From Paenibacillus lactis (GTDB lineage Bacteria; Bacillota; Bacilli; Paenibacillales; Paenibacillaceae): DNA of 64,000 bases. Where the stretch lies: assembly GCF_017873605.1 (NCBI RefSeq), contig NZ_JAGGKI010000001.1:310001-374000 (forward strand), written 5' to 3'. Below are positions 43,844 through 52,257 of the stretch, in pieces. Position 1 is the first letter of the stretch, and each line of letters opens with the position of its first letter. Both the position numbers and the translations under genes were made by a program. The notes beneath the pieces were generated by a model. The model was not told where the DNA came from, ran no database searches, and saw nothing but the letters and a program-made list of their open reading frames with translations.

Positions 43844-43891
43844 ATGGTTAACTATAGGGGATCGCAAATTAAAAGTCAACCATTTGGTTGA
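43836..43891 (-). promoter_or_regulatory. ArsR/SRPBCC promoter flanked by two palindromic operators
   Basis: TTGACT (43879-43874), a 17-base spacer and TATAGT (43856-43851) form a near-consensus promoter. The palindromes TCAACCATTTGGTTGA (43876-43891) and TCAACCATATGGTTAA (43836-43851), centres 40 bases apart, overlap the -35 and the start region. The ATG lies inside the second palindrome, 8 bases past the -10. Confidence 0.8.
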
Positions 43892-44077
43892 ATATATATC
43901 GTAAAAATATGAGCTGTCTCTTCAACCCGATTCGTCCAGCGATGCCGGAAGAACGAAGCCTTTTACTTTCATATGAGCCAAGCACCGCGCGCTGACACCC
44001 ACGCACGGTGCGGTTTATCTGGCAGCCCTCTGGACCGCCGCTTGAGGAATGTTTCGAGATATAAAGAGGAGAGTATC

Positions 44078-44815
44078 TTAAGAACCTAAAAGCCCGTTAA
44101 GCATACGTCCGAGCTCCTCATAGCTGGTCGCCACATGATGGGGCTTATGCTCCGATTCAGGCTCAACCCCGCGGTGATTAAACCAAATGACATGCCAGCC
44201 GGCCGCCAGGGCGCCGACCACGTCATTGCGCCAGGAATCTCCGATATAATAACAGTGTTCCGGCATGGTCCCCGTCCTCTCGTTCACGTGACGGAAGATC
44301 CGGGCATCCGGCTTGTCCCATCCGACCGCCCCGGATACGAATATGCGCTCCTGCGGAATCAGATCCCCCAGCATCATGGCCGTAATTTTGTTCATCTGAT
44401 GGTCTGCCGGCCCGTTCGTTATTAACCCTACAAGATGCCCGGCATCCTTCAATGTCTGAAGCAGCTCGCGAGCGCCATCGAACATGGTAATCTCATATTG
44501 CCGTCCTAGATACGCCCGCTGAACCGCTTCGGCTTCCTCACGGGTCAGCTGTATCCCGAACTCCGCCAAGGCCAGCTGAAAGCGGCGGGTTCTCATATCC
44601 TCAACCGCGTCCCCGTAAGCCGCCGTACCGGCCCCTCCAAGCTCTTCGGACAACCGGTCGCTGTAATACCGCATCCGGTGGTAGGCCTTTTCATAAGGGA
44701 AGGACTCCCCGGGCTGCACAATCGCTCGCAGCGCATCCCGAAACGGTGCCAAATGGTCGTATAACGTATCATCTACATCAAAGAAAATCCCTTTCCGTTC
44801 TGATTGCCCAGTCAT
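44078..44815 (-). CDS. HAD-superfamily hydrolase (YjjG/YfnB-like)
   Basis: The product has about 245 residues with the four HAD motifs: FFDVDDTLYD (nucleophile D13 and D15), LITNGPADHQ, the lysine in GAVGWDKPDARIF, and YYIGDSWRNDVVGALAAGWHVIWFN. A helical cap lies between the first two motifs, as in phosphatases acting on nucleotides or small phosphorylated metabolites. The start is ambiguous; ATG 44815 gives the best spacing to AGGAAGAGGG. It stands alone and the substrate is unknown. A weak GC hairpin about 100 bases downstream may terminate it. Confidence 0.88.
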   Translation of the reverse strand: MTGQSERKGIFFDVDDTLYDHLAPFRDALRAIVQPGESFPYEKAYHRMRYYSDRLSEELGGAGTAAYGDAVEDMRTRRFQLALAEFGIQLTREEAEAVQRAYLGRQYEITMFDGARELLQTLKDAGHLVGLITNGPADHQMNKITAMMLGDLIPQERIFVSGAVGWDKPDARIFRHVNERTGTMPEHCYYIGDSWRNDVVGALAAGWHVIWFNHRGVEPESEHKPHHVATSYEELGRMLNGLLGS

Positions 44816-44821
44816 GCTCAT

Positions 44822-45156
44822 CCCTCTTCCTATCATCGGGTCGCTTGTCTCTATCGGGATCATGCATCCACATCAATATGGTATGCTTGCCGGTAAAATC
44901 ATCTGTGACCGGTTCCCTGCCACCCTGATCTTCTAATTCCTCTATTGTACATGCTGGACCTCCTGTCACACCACCCCACCCGGGCCGCCAGCTGCTTAAG
45001 GCCATGTCCCCCTCCTTTAGGGATGAACCCCTGTTTACCAACGGCGCGCCCCACTCCCCGCTCCATCTGTAAATATGTTCCTCCGCTATGATAAGATAGT
45101 TACAAACGCATGAGCAGCCAGTTCCATCGAGAAACGAAAAAGGAGATGAATCGCTT
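44822..45156. other. Spacer between divergent HAD and methyltransferase genes
   Basis: No gene is supported in this spacer. A short frame on the minus strand has a good AGGAGG but stops after 17 codons. The only promoter-like signal seen is TATGAT near 45088 ahead of the methyltransferase. Confidence 0.4.
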
Positions 45157-46038
45157 ATGACCAAGGACTTGACCGAAATATGGCAAGGGGACTCCGTTCC
45201 CGAAGGCAACCGTGTCAGCAACGTGGAGCGCTTTAGCGGCTTCGAAGACACCTATGACCGGCACCGCCTGGAGGCGCCGGAGGAGGTCGTTACCCTGCTC
45301 ACCGGATATCTGAGCCGCAGACCTTCGCTTGTCGTCGATCTGGGCTGCGGGACCGGATTGTCGTCTTTTGTATGGAAGGACGCTGTGGACCGGATTATCG
45401 GCGTTGAGCCTAACGATGATATGCGGGGAAAGGCTCTCGCCAAATTGCAGTCCCTCACGAAGCAGGGGGCTGACGGCCATGCTCAATCGGGCGCCATTAC
45501 CTTCGTCTCCGGCTATTCGAATCAGCTGGCGCTGCCGGATGGGGCTGCGGACATCATTACCTGCTCCCAGTCCTTTCACTGGATGGAGCCTGCCAGTACG
45601 CTGAAGGAGGCCGCACGCGTGCTGCGCGAGGAGGGCGTATTCGCCGCCTACGACTGTGACTGGCCGCCCAGCCTCACCTGGAGAATCGAGCATGCTTATC
45701 ATGAGCTGATCCGGCTGGCCGATGACATCATCGACCGCCGCGTCAATCCGGAGGACCAGGCATACAAAGGGGATAAAAACGAGCATTTGAAGCATATCCG
45801 GGAGAGCGGACTGTTCCGGTTCTCCAAGGAAATCGTTTTCCATCACGTCGAGCCGTTTACCGCAGACCGTTACACCGGGCTTGCCGTCAGCCAAGGCGCC
45901 ATCCAAACCGTCTTCAAGTTAAATCAACCCGAGCTTCACGAGAAGATCGCGTCATTCCAAGCGATGGTGAAGGAGTATTTCCAGGAACGAACCCTTCCGC
46001 TCATGCTCAGCTACCGCATGCGAATCGGCATTAAATAA
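45157..46038 (+). CDS. Class I SAM-dependent methyltransferase
   Basis: The 293-residue protein has the SAM-binding motif I VVDLGCGTGLSS near residue 60, an acidic end of strand 2 (IIGVEPNDDM), motif III-like ITCSQSFHWMEPASTLKEAARVLREEGVFAAYD and a helical C-terminal part. The HWM and LREEG phrases are typical of the Methyltransf_11 group. AAAAAGGAGATG lies upstream of ATG 45157. The acceptor cannot be predicted. A hairpin follows 17 bases after the stop. Confidence 0.88.
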   Translation: MTKDLTEIWQGDSVPEGNRVSNVERFSGFEDTYDRHRLEAPEEVVTLLTGYLSRRPSLVVDLGCGTGLSSFVWKDAVDRIIGVEPNDDMRGKALAKLQSLTKQGADGHAQSGAITFVSGYSNQLALPDGAADIITCSQSFHWMEPASTLKEAARVLREEGVFAAYDCDWPPSLTWRIEHAYHELIRLADDIIDRRVNPEDQAYKGDKNEHLKHIRESGLFRFSKEIVFHHVEPFTADRYTGLAVSQGAIQTVFKLNQPELHEKIASFQAMVKEYFQERTLPLMLSYRMRIGIK

Positions 46039-46055
46039 CCTGGGCAGCATGACAG

Positions 46056-46103
46056 CAGCAGGGGCAGCCTCTCCCGTAAGAAGAAGCTGCCCCTGCTGTT
46101 GTT
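46056..46103 (+). terminator. Terminator hairpin after the methyltransferase gene
   Basis: CAGCAGGGGCAGC pairs perfectly with GCTGCCCCTGCTG (13 bp) and is followed by the short T-rich TTGTT. Confidence 0.7.
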
Positions 46104-46238
46104 AACATATCAGGTCGTCCGGGCGAGGACGAACATCGTGCAGGAAGTCATCACTAAAGTGCGCACCGGGAGTTGCGCACGGTTGCTAGGCTAAATTCAA
46201 ACGGAATGCCAATCCAGCCGGTCAACCGGCCAGGATCA

Positions 46239-47387
46239 TCACCGGTTCATCGCCTGCATCAGGCGGATGATATTCTCCGAGGTTCTCTCCACATTCCGCC
46301 GCCCGCCTGCCAGCGCCTCCTCCAATGTGGAAGCGCCGGGCATAATTCCGAATATCGCATCAATTCCCAGGTCGTACAGGATCTCCGCTCCGTCGCCGAC
46401 CCGACCAGCCAGCGCCACGACCGGCTTGCCGTGCCGTTTCGCAACCTTGGCAACGCCAAGCGGCGTTTTGCCGTACTGCGTCTGGGAGTCCATCGCACCT
46501 TCTCCGGTCCATACCATGTCGGCCTGCCGGATCCTATTCTCCAGTCCGGTGAAATCGATAACCATATCGATCCCCTTCCTTAGCGTCCCGTTCAGGAAGG
46601 CCATCAAACCTCCGCCCAGTCCGCCCGCGGCCCCGGCACCCGGTACGTCCGCAATATCCTTGCCGAGCTCCTGCTTAATCACCTCGGCATAATGACGGAG
46701 ATTGCGATCTAAAATTCGGATCATATCCGGAGTCGCCCCTTTCTGAGGCCCAAACACGCTGGAGGCCCCCGTCTCCCCGCAAAGCGGGTTCGTGACGTCA
46801 CAAGCAACCTCCACCTGCACATCCTGAAGACGGGAATCGAAGCCCGACAAGTCAACCCTAGCAAGGCGCCCCAGCTCCCCTCCGCCATAGTCAAGCTCCT
46901 TGCCTTCCGCATCCAGCAGTCTGCCGCCCAGCGCCTGCACCACTCCGGCTCCGCCATCATTCGTAGCACTGCCGCCGATGCCGACCAGCAGCTTGCGGAT
47001 TCCGTGGCCCAGGCAGGCTCTGATCAGCTCCCCCGTCCCGTAGGTCGTCGCCGCCAGCGGATTCCGCTCCGCCGGCGGCACGAGATGAATCCCGCTGGCA
47101 CTGGCCATTTCGAGGATGCCGGTGCTGCCGTCGCCGGAAATGCCGTACGAGGCCATTACCGGATGCCCCATCGGACCCGTCACCCTTCGGGTATAAACCG
47201 TACCACCTGTCGCATCCACAAGGGATTGCATCGTTCCTTCTCCGCCGTCCGCCATAGGCACATGAATGCAGGTGACATCCGGACTTCCCTTCTTGATGCC
47301 GTGTTCCATCGCTTCACATACTTCCTTGGCTGTCAAACTCTCTTTGAAAGAGTCAGGCGCCAGCACAATGACATAGTCCCGTTTCAC
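46239..47387 (-). CDS. Glycerate kinase
   Basis: The 382-residue protein starts YVIVLAPDSFKESLTAKEVCEAMEHGIKKG and contains VPMADGGEGTMQSLVDATGG, LLVGIGGSATNDGGAGVVQALGG, GAAGGLGGGLMAFL and VWTGEGAMDSQTQYGKTPLGVAKVA, the hallmarks of the GlxK/GarK-type glycerate kinases (phosphorylating D-glycerate with ATP). GTG 47387 is preferred because AGGGGATAAC precedes it; TTG 47402 is possible. The gene lies 90 bases after a sodium/solute symporter gene in the same direction, which hints that the symporter may import a related hydroxy acid. Confidence 0.92.
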   Translation of the reverse strand: MKRDYVIVLAPDSFKESLTAKEVCEAMEHGIKKGSPDVTCIHVPMADGGEGTMQSLVDATGGTVYTRRVTGPMGHPVMASYGISGDGSTGILEMASASGIHLVPPAERNPLAATTYGTGELIRACLGHGIRKLLVGIGGSATNDGGAGVVQALGGRLLDAEGKELDYGGGELGRLARVDLSGFDSRLQDVQVEVACDVTNPLCGETGASSVFGPQKGATPDMIRILDRNLRHYAEVIKQELGKDIADVPGAGAAGGLGGGLMAFLNGTLRKGIDMVIDFTGLENRIRQADMVWTGEGAMDSQTQYGKTPLGVAKVAKRHGKPVVALAGRVGDGAEILYDLGIDAIFGIMPGASTLEEALAGGRRNVERTSENIIRLMQAMNR

Positions 47388-47477
47388 GTTATCCCCTGCC
47401 AATCCTCATAATTTCAAGTCTCTTTGTCGCTTCAGGCGTCTTTTGATTGTTCCGGTCATGAATCCCCTTAGTCCTTT

Positions 47478-49037
47478 TCAACCTGCTTCCCGCGTTCGGA
47501 TCTCGTCCGGGGCGACATGAGCGATCGTCTGCATGATCTCGAACTGTCCCCTCGAGCTGGTTCTGCGTGCCAGCAGCGTGCCGAGGATGCCGCCGGCGAA
47601 CCCGATCGGAATCGAGACGATCCCCGGATGCTTCAGCGGAAATATCGCCTCGGCCCGGATCCAGCCCGTAACCGGGTCCATGACGTTCGGGCCGATCGCG
47701 ATGAGCGCAAGGGACGATACCAGCCCGCAGGTAATGCTCGCCATCGCGCCGAAGGCGTTAAAGCCGCGCCAGAATAGGGTGAACAGCAGCACGGGCAAGT
47801 TCGCCGAGGCCGCAACCGCGAAGGCAAACGAAACAAGGAAGGCGACATTCAGCTTCTGCGCTCCGAGCGCGAGCACAATGGAAGCCGCGCCGACCACGAT
47901 CGCAGACAGCTTGGCCACCTTCATTTGCTGTGCCTCGCTCGCCTGCCCGCTGCGGAAAATGCTGCTGTACACATCATGGGCAAAGGCCGATGAGGCGGTG
48001 AGCACGAGACCGGAGATCACGGCCAAAATCGTGGCGAACGCGACCGCCGATACGAATGCCATGAGAAACTCGCCCCCGAGTGCGCTGGCCAGCAGCGGAA
48101 TCGCCAGCTCCACCCGCTCCGACAGCGCGGACCAATCCACGAAGGCAGCCGCCCCGAAGCCGAGGAAGATCGTCATCACGTAGAAGATGCTGATCGTCAC
48201 GGTCGCCGTCTTCACCGACAGCCGAACCGCGCGCGGATCCCTAACCGTATAAAAGCGGGCGATGATGTGCGGTAGTCCGGCCGTGCCCAGTACCAGCGCC
48301 ATGTTGAATGAGATCATATCCAGCGGGTGATCAAACATATTCCCCGGCTTCAGGAACTGTTCCTTGAGCGGTGTTCCATGCTCCATGGAGGCAAACAGCC
48401 CCAACAGATCCCAATCAAACCGTGACAGCACGATAAGGCTGATCATTAGCGTGCTGCTCACCAGCAGAATAGACTTCACGATCTGCACCCAGGAGGTTGC
48501 AAGCATGCCGCCGAAGGTAACATATACGGTCATCAGACCGCCGACAAGCACGATGGCCCATGAGGTCTCCAGGCCGAACAGCAAATGGACAAGCCAGCCT
48601 GCTCCGACCAACTGAGCAATCATATAAAAGACCGTGATCATCAGGTTATTGAGCGCGATTAATCCGCGCAGCCGTCTCTCTCTGAACCGGACCGCAACCG
48701 CATCCGCCATCGTATACCGGCCCAAATTATGAAGCGGCTCGGCGATGAGGTATTGCACAATCACATAGGAGGCCAGAAATCCGATCGAATAGAAAAATCC
48801 GTCAAAGCCGTACACCGCAATCGAGCCCGCAATGCCTAGAAAGGACGCGGCGCTTATATAGTCTCCCGAGATGGCCAGCCCGTTCTGGAGGCCGTTCAGC
48901 CGGTTGCCTGCCGCGTAGAAATCGTTCGTGCTGGTTGTCCTTCCCGCAGCGTAATACGTCATCATAAGCGTCCCGATGACGATCGCCAGAAAAAAAACGA
49001 TGCCGGATATGTTCACGTACCAGGCCTCCTTATTCAT
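47478..49037 (-). CDS. Sodium/solute symporter (ActP/MctC-like), copy 2
   Basis: The 519-residue protein has 13 or so transmembrane segments and belongs to the SSS family: NDFYAAGNRLNGLQNGLAISGDYISAASFLGIAGSIAVYGFDGFFYSIGFLASY is the conserved N-terminal region of the acetate/monocarboxylate permease branch, and GTAGLPHIIARFYTVRDPRAVRLSV and ASSAFAHDVYSSIFR follow. It is closely related to the product of 49166-50677 but has no DUF485 partner of its own. An intrinsic terminator separates the two, and glycerate kinase follows. The substrate may be acetate, pyruvate, glycolate or a similar acid. Confidence 0.9.
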   Translation of the reverse strand: MNKEAWYVNISGIVFFLAIVIGTLMMTYYAAGRTTSTNDFYAAGNRLNGLQNGLAISGDYISAASFLGIAGSIAVYGFDGFFYSIGFLASYVIVQYLIAEPLHNLGRYTMADAVAVRFRERRLRGLIALNNLMITVFYMIAQLVGAGWLVHLLFGLETSWAIVLVGGLMTVYVTFGGMLATSWVQIVKSILLVSSTLMISLIVLSRFDWDLLGLFASMEHGTPLKEQFLKPGNMFDHPLDMISFNMALVLGTAGLPHIIARFYTVRDPRAVRLSVKTATVTISIFYVMTIFLGFGAAAFVDWSALSERVELAIPLLASALGGEFLMAFVSAVAFATILAVISGLVLTASSAFAHDVYSSIFRSGQASEAQQMKVAKLSAIVVGAASIVLALGAQKLNVAFLVSFAFAVAASANLPVLLFTLFWRGFNAFGAMASITCGLVSSLALIAIGPNVMDPVTGWIRAEAIFPLKHPGIVSIPIGFAGGILGTLLARRTSSRGQFEIMQTIAHVAPDEIRTREAG

Positions 49038-49076
49038 ATACGCTTAAGCTCCTTCTATCATTTTACGATAAGATGA

Positions 49077-49123
49077 CAAAAAAAGGGTGACCCTCCTGCT
49101 AAAATGCAGATAGAAGACCACCC
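49077..49123 (-). terminator. Terminator between the two symporter genes
   Basis: GGGTG...CTTCT pairs with AGGAG...CACCC on the minus strand, followed by eight T residues (49084-49077). The second symporter is thus probably transcribed separately or by readthrough. Confidence 0.75.
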
Positions 49124-49165
49124 ATTTTTGAAATCTGAGCCCATATGAAGTACAATCGGCGCTGC

Positions 49166-50677
49166 TTATGCGCCCGTATTCGCCTTCACCAGCACTTCGG
49201 CATACTTCGCATCGTCCTTGGAGGAGGATAGGAATGTGCCGACGTAGGCGGCCAGGAATCCGAGCGGAATGGAGACAATGCCCGGATTGCTCATCGGGAA
49301 CAGCGGCTCCCCGATCAGAATGGCCTTGCCCGCCGGATCCCATATATTCGGGCTGAGCGCGACGAGGATAACCGTGCTGATCAGTCCGGTCAGCATGCCG
49401 GTGATCGCGCCGGCCGTATTGAACCTTTTCCAGAATACCGTGAACAGGATAACCGGCAGGTTCGCGCTGGCCGCGACCGCAAAAGCAAGCGAGACGAGGA
49501 ACGCGACGTTCATCTTCTGCGCAAACAGGGCCAGCAGGATCGAGACGACGGATACGCCGATCGAGGCATAACGCGCCATCTTGAGCTGCTCCTTCTCCGA
49601 TGCGCTTCCGCGGCGCAGGATTTGCCCGTAGAAGTCGTGGGCGAACGCCGATGCCGCCGACAGCACGAGGCCGGTTACGACCGCGAGGATCGTAGCGAAG
49701 GCAACGGCCGAGATGAGGGCGAACAAGAAGTCGCCGCCGATGACCTTGGCCAGCAGCGGGGCGGCCATGTTGCCCGCATTGTCGACTGCGGTAATATCGG
49801 ACGCCCCGACGAAGGCAGCAGCACCGAAGCCGAGGAAAATCGTCATCACGTAGAAGATGCCGATGATCCATGTGGCGTAGACGACGGAGCTGCGAGCCGT
49901 CTTCGCGTCTCTGACGGTGAAGAAACGGATCAAAATATGCGGCAATCCGGCCGTGCCGAGCACGAGCGCCAGGTTCAGCGAGAGCGTCTCAAGCGGGATT
50001 TTGTACTTGTTGCCGGGATTCAGGAAGGCCTCCTTCAGCGGTGTGGCCGTCTTCATATGCTCGAACATATTCGTCAGGCTGAAGTCGAATTTCGCAAATA
50101 CGATGATCGAGATGATGAAGGTTCCGGCCATCAGCAGCACCGCTTTGGAGATCTGCACCCAGCTGGTGGCATGCATGCCTCCGAACACGACATAGATGGT
50201 CATCAGCACGCCGACGATCAGTACGGACGTCACGTAGTCCAGACCGAGCAGCAGCTTAATCAGCGCCCCCGCGCCGACCAGCTGCGCAATCATATAGAAG
50301 ATGGAGATCGAGATCGTGTTGAGCGCAGCGACGCCGCGTACCTTCTTGTCTGCAAAGCGGGCGGCGATCATATCCGCTACGGTATACTTGCCCAGATTCC
50401 GAAGCGGTTCGGCCACAAGGTACAACACGACCAGATAAGCGACCAGGAAGCCGATACTATAGAAGAAGCCGTCGAAGCCGACCAGCGCGATCGAGCCGGC
50501 GATGCCGAGGAAGGATGCCGCCGACATGTAGTCCCCGGCGATGGCCGTGCCGTTCTGCCAGCCCTTGAGTCCTCCTCCCGCCGTGTAGAAATCGCTCGTA
50601 TTGGTCGTCTTTTTGGCAGCGAAATACGTAATGACAAGCGTCAGCAGCACAATACCGCAAAACAAAGCAATCGCCAT
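49166..50677 (-). CDS. Sodium/solute symporter (ActP/MctC-like), copy 1
   Basis: The 503-residue protein has about 13 transmembrane segments and SSS-family motifs: SDFYTAGGGLKGWQNGTAIAGDYMSAASFLGIAGSIALVGFDGFFYSIGFLVAYLVV, GTAGLPHILIRFFTVRDAKTARSSV and ASAFAHDFYGQILRRG. ATG 50677 lies 4 bases after the stop codon of a DUF485 gene, with GGGGG as ribosome site inside that gene, the arrangement of yjcH-actP and mctBC in other bacteria, which import acetate or other monocarboxylates. A LytS/LytR-type system lies immediately upstream. Confidence 0.92.
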   Translation of the reverse strand: MAIALFCGIVLLTLVITYFAAKKTTNTSDFYTAGGGLKGWQNGTAIAGDYMSAASFLGIAGSIALVGFDGFFYSIGFLVAYLVVLYLVAEPLRNLGKYTVADMIAARFADKKVRGVAALNTISISIFYMIAQLVGAGALIKLLLGLDYVTSVLIVGVLMTIYVVFGGMHATSWVQISKAVLLMAGTFIISIIVFAKFDFSLTNMFEHMKTATPLKEAFLNPGNKYKIPLETLSLNLALVLGTAGLPHILIRFFTVRDAKTARSSVVYATWIIGIFYVMTIFLGFGAAAFVGASDITAVDNAGNMAAPLLAKVIGGDFLFALISAVAFATILAVVTGLVLSAASAFAHDFYGQILRRGSASEKEQLKMARYASIGVSVVSILLALFAQKMNVAFLVSLAFAVAASANLPVILFTVFWKRFNTAGAITGMLTGLISTVILVALSPNIWDPAGKAILIGEPLFPMSNPGIVSIPLGFLAAYVGTFLSSSKDDAKYAEVLVKANTGA

Positions 50678-50681
50678 ATGC

Positions 50682-50987
50682 CTATGCCCCCATATCCTTT
50701 TTGATCTCATCGGCAATTCGGTCGAACTGCGAAGCCTTGCGGGAGTATAGGATGCACAAGACCCAAGTCATGATGAACTGCGCGAACGCAAACACCCAGG
50801 CCCACGTGATCGGTCCTACGGCCGGACGATTCAGCACGTCGGTGTATGACGTAAGAATCGGCAATGCGAAATAAAACAGCAGGAAAAATACCGTCATCGG
50901 GACAATGAATCGTTTCTTGCGGGAGAGCAGCGTTTTGAATTTGTCCGAGTGCCATACTTCCGTATAGCCTTTTTCCTTCGCTTCCAT
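50682..50987 (-). CDS. DUF485 membrane protein, symporter partner
   Basis: The 101-residue protein has two transmembrane helices (FIVPMTVFFLLFYFALPILTSY and WAWVFAFAQFIMTWVLCILY) flanked by charged ends, with FKTLLSRKKRFI before the first, the DUF485/YjcH pattern. ATG 50987 is preferred because GGAGGGGAAAG lies upstream. It is translationally linked to the symporter gene. The molecular role of DUF485 proteins in these transporters is unresolved. Confidence 0.9.
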   Translation of the reverse strand: MEAKEKGYTEVWHSDKFKTLLSRKKRFIVPMTVFFLLFYFALPILTSYTDVLNRPAVGPITWAWVFAFAQFIMTWVLCILYSRKASQFDRIADEIKKDMGA

Positions 50988-51040
50988 TACTTTCCCCTCC
51001 ATCCATGGCGGAAATTCGGATTAACCTGCGCCTTTTCGAT

Positions 51041-51064
51041 TGTAAGCGCTTTAAATCGATTATA
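51041..51064 (-). promoter_or_regulatory. Promoter and cre box of the DUF485-symporter operon
   Basis: On the minus strand TATAAT (51064-51059) has only a weak -35. Directly downstream lies TGTAAGCGCTTTAA as read on the plus strand (51041-51054), matching the CcpA consensus at 13 of 14 positions, 54 bases before the DUF485 start. Catabolite repression is likely; the weak -35 would fit activation by the neighbouring LytR-type regulator. Confidence 0.65.
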
Positions 51065-51128
51065 TACGGCAGCCGCGGCTCCTACTACCGCTCCTGCGCA
51101 AAGCGTCGGATGAGCTGCGCGAAACGCC

Positions 51129-51181
51129 GAATTTGCCGTCTGGAAAGTGTCGTTTACCACCGCTTTCCAGACGGCAAATTC
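51129..51181. repeat. Perfect 19-bp inverted repeat without T run
   Basis: GAATTTGCCGTCTGGAAAG (51129-51147) and its exact complement CTTTCCAGACGGCAAATTC (51163-51181) flank a 15-base loop. No T tract follows on either strand, so it is not a normal terminator. It lies between the two-component genes and the symporter operon promoter. Confidence 0.9.
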
Positions 51182-51240
51182 ACATTCGTGAAGCGTTAGC
51201 CGATACAGGGGGGGGGAAATGGCTCAGCGTGATCGAACAC

Positions 51241-51437
51241 GTATTCAGCTGACGCCAAGGGGAAGCATTCCCGTATCAGATGCATTCTACCGACGCAGGT
51301 GAAAACGACTGCATTGAGTGTGTGCTGCCGACGCAGGGGGAAGTGACTGCATGGAGCGCGTGCTGCCGTCGCCCAGAGAAGCAACTCTGCATCGAAATGC
51401 ATTCTGCCCTAACACTGGGGACGGAACGCTCCATGAG
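51241..51437. repeat. Degenerate tandem repeat of about 39 bases, five copies
   Basis: Units start near 51241, 51281, 51321, 51359 and 51398. The best-matching copies share a core like GCTGCCGACGCAGG followed by a purine-rich piece and ACTGCAT. The copies are 38-40 bases long and diverge strongly at the ends of the array. The region is non-coding, between LytR and the symporter operon, and is preceded by a run of G residues (51209-51217). Confidence 0.7.
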
Positions 51438-51456
51438 TCCGGGTGGCGTTAAAGGT

Positions 51457-52257
51457 CTACGCTTTTCGCAGCAGCCGGAATAAATCCTTAGCCGCCTCTC
51501 TGGATAGCGGGATCACCGTCCGCAACTCGTCTTTCATGACAATGTTATAAGCCCCGTTCGTCCAGGGCGACAGCTCGGCAATGCGGTTCACGTTCACCAG
51601 ATAGCTCCGGTGCGGCCGAAAGAACGAATAGCCGGTCAGTCGCTCTTCCAGCTCCTGCAAGGTCTGCTTGCTCATGATCCGCTGTCCTTCCGCCGTGTGA
51701 ATGGCGACGATCCGCTCTTCCCTAACGGCGTAAAGAATCGCCTCGGGATCGACCAGCACATGCTTGTCGCCGTCGTCCAGAAGCAGCAATCCGCTCATTT
51801 TGCCGGCCTTGGCTTCCGGCGGCTGCAGACCCCCCGGTCGTGCATGGACGGCTGCAGGCACAGTCGCGCCTGACAGTCCCTGACTTCCGGCATACCTGGC
51901 GCGGATCCGCTCGAGCGATTCCTTAAAGCGGATATGACTGTATGGCTTCAGCAAATAATCGATCGCATTCAGGCCGAATGCCTCAACGGCATATTCGTCA
52001 TAAGCGGTCGTGAACACGATAAGCGGCGAGTGCGGCGAGGCTTTGAGCATCCGCGCAGCCTGCAGGCCTTCCAGCTCCGGCATATGGACATCGAGGAATA
52101 CGACATCGGGCTGCCACTGCGCAGCGAGCTCCAGCAGTTCCCTTCCGCTAGACGCATAAGGCAGCATCTCGATATCCGGCTCCTGCTCGAGCAAATAGGC
52201 CAGCTCTTCCCTTGCCAGCCGTTCATCTTCAGCGATCATCACTTTAATTCGCTTCAC
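51457..52257 (-). CDS. LytTR-family response regulator (LytR/YpdB-like)
   Basis: The 266-residue protein has a receiver domain (MIAEDERLAREELAYLL, phospho-acceptor D56 in VVFLDVHMPELEG, K in LKPYSHIRFKES) and a C-terminal LytTR DNA-binding domain (LLDDGDKHVLVDPEAILYAVREERIVAIHT, FFRPHRSYLVNVNRIAEL). The start is GTG 52257, preceded by AAGGGAG; it overlaps the end of the kinase gene by 14 bases. Longer reading into the kinase gene would be spurious. Likely target: the adjacent symporter operon, as in the pyruvate-responsive LytST, YpdAB and BtsSR systems. Confidence 0.92.
   Translation of the reverse strand: MKRIKVMIAEDERLAREELAYLLEQEPDIEMLPYASSGRELLELAAQWQPDVVFLDVHMPELEGLQAARMLKASPHSPLIVFTTAYDEYAVEAFGLNAIDYLLKPYSHIRFKESLERIRARYAGSQGLSGATVPAAVHARPGGLQPPEAKAGKMSGLLLLDDGDKHVLVDPEAILYAVREERIVAIHTAEGQRIMSKQTLQELEERLTGYSFFRPHRSYLVNVNRIAELSPWTNGAYNIVMKDELRTVIPLSREAAKDLFRLLRKA

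Noticed and set aside
44778..45156. Possible small gene on the minus strand ahead of the HAD hydrolase
   Set aside because: The frame that follows the AGGAGG near 44960 stops after 17 codons, and the longer frame has no usable start.
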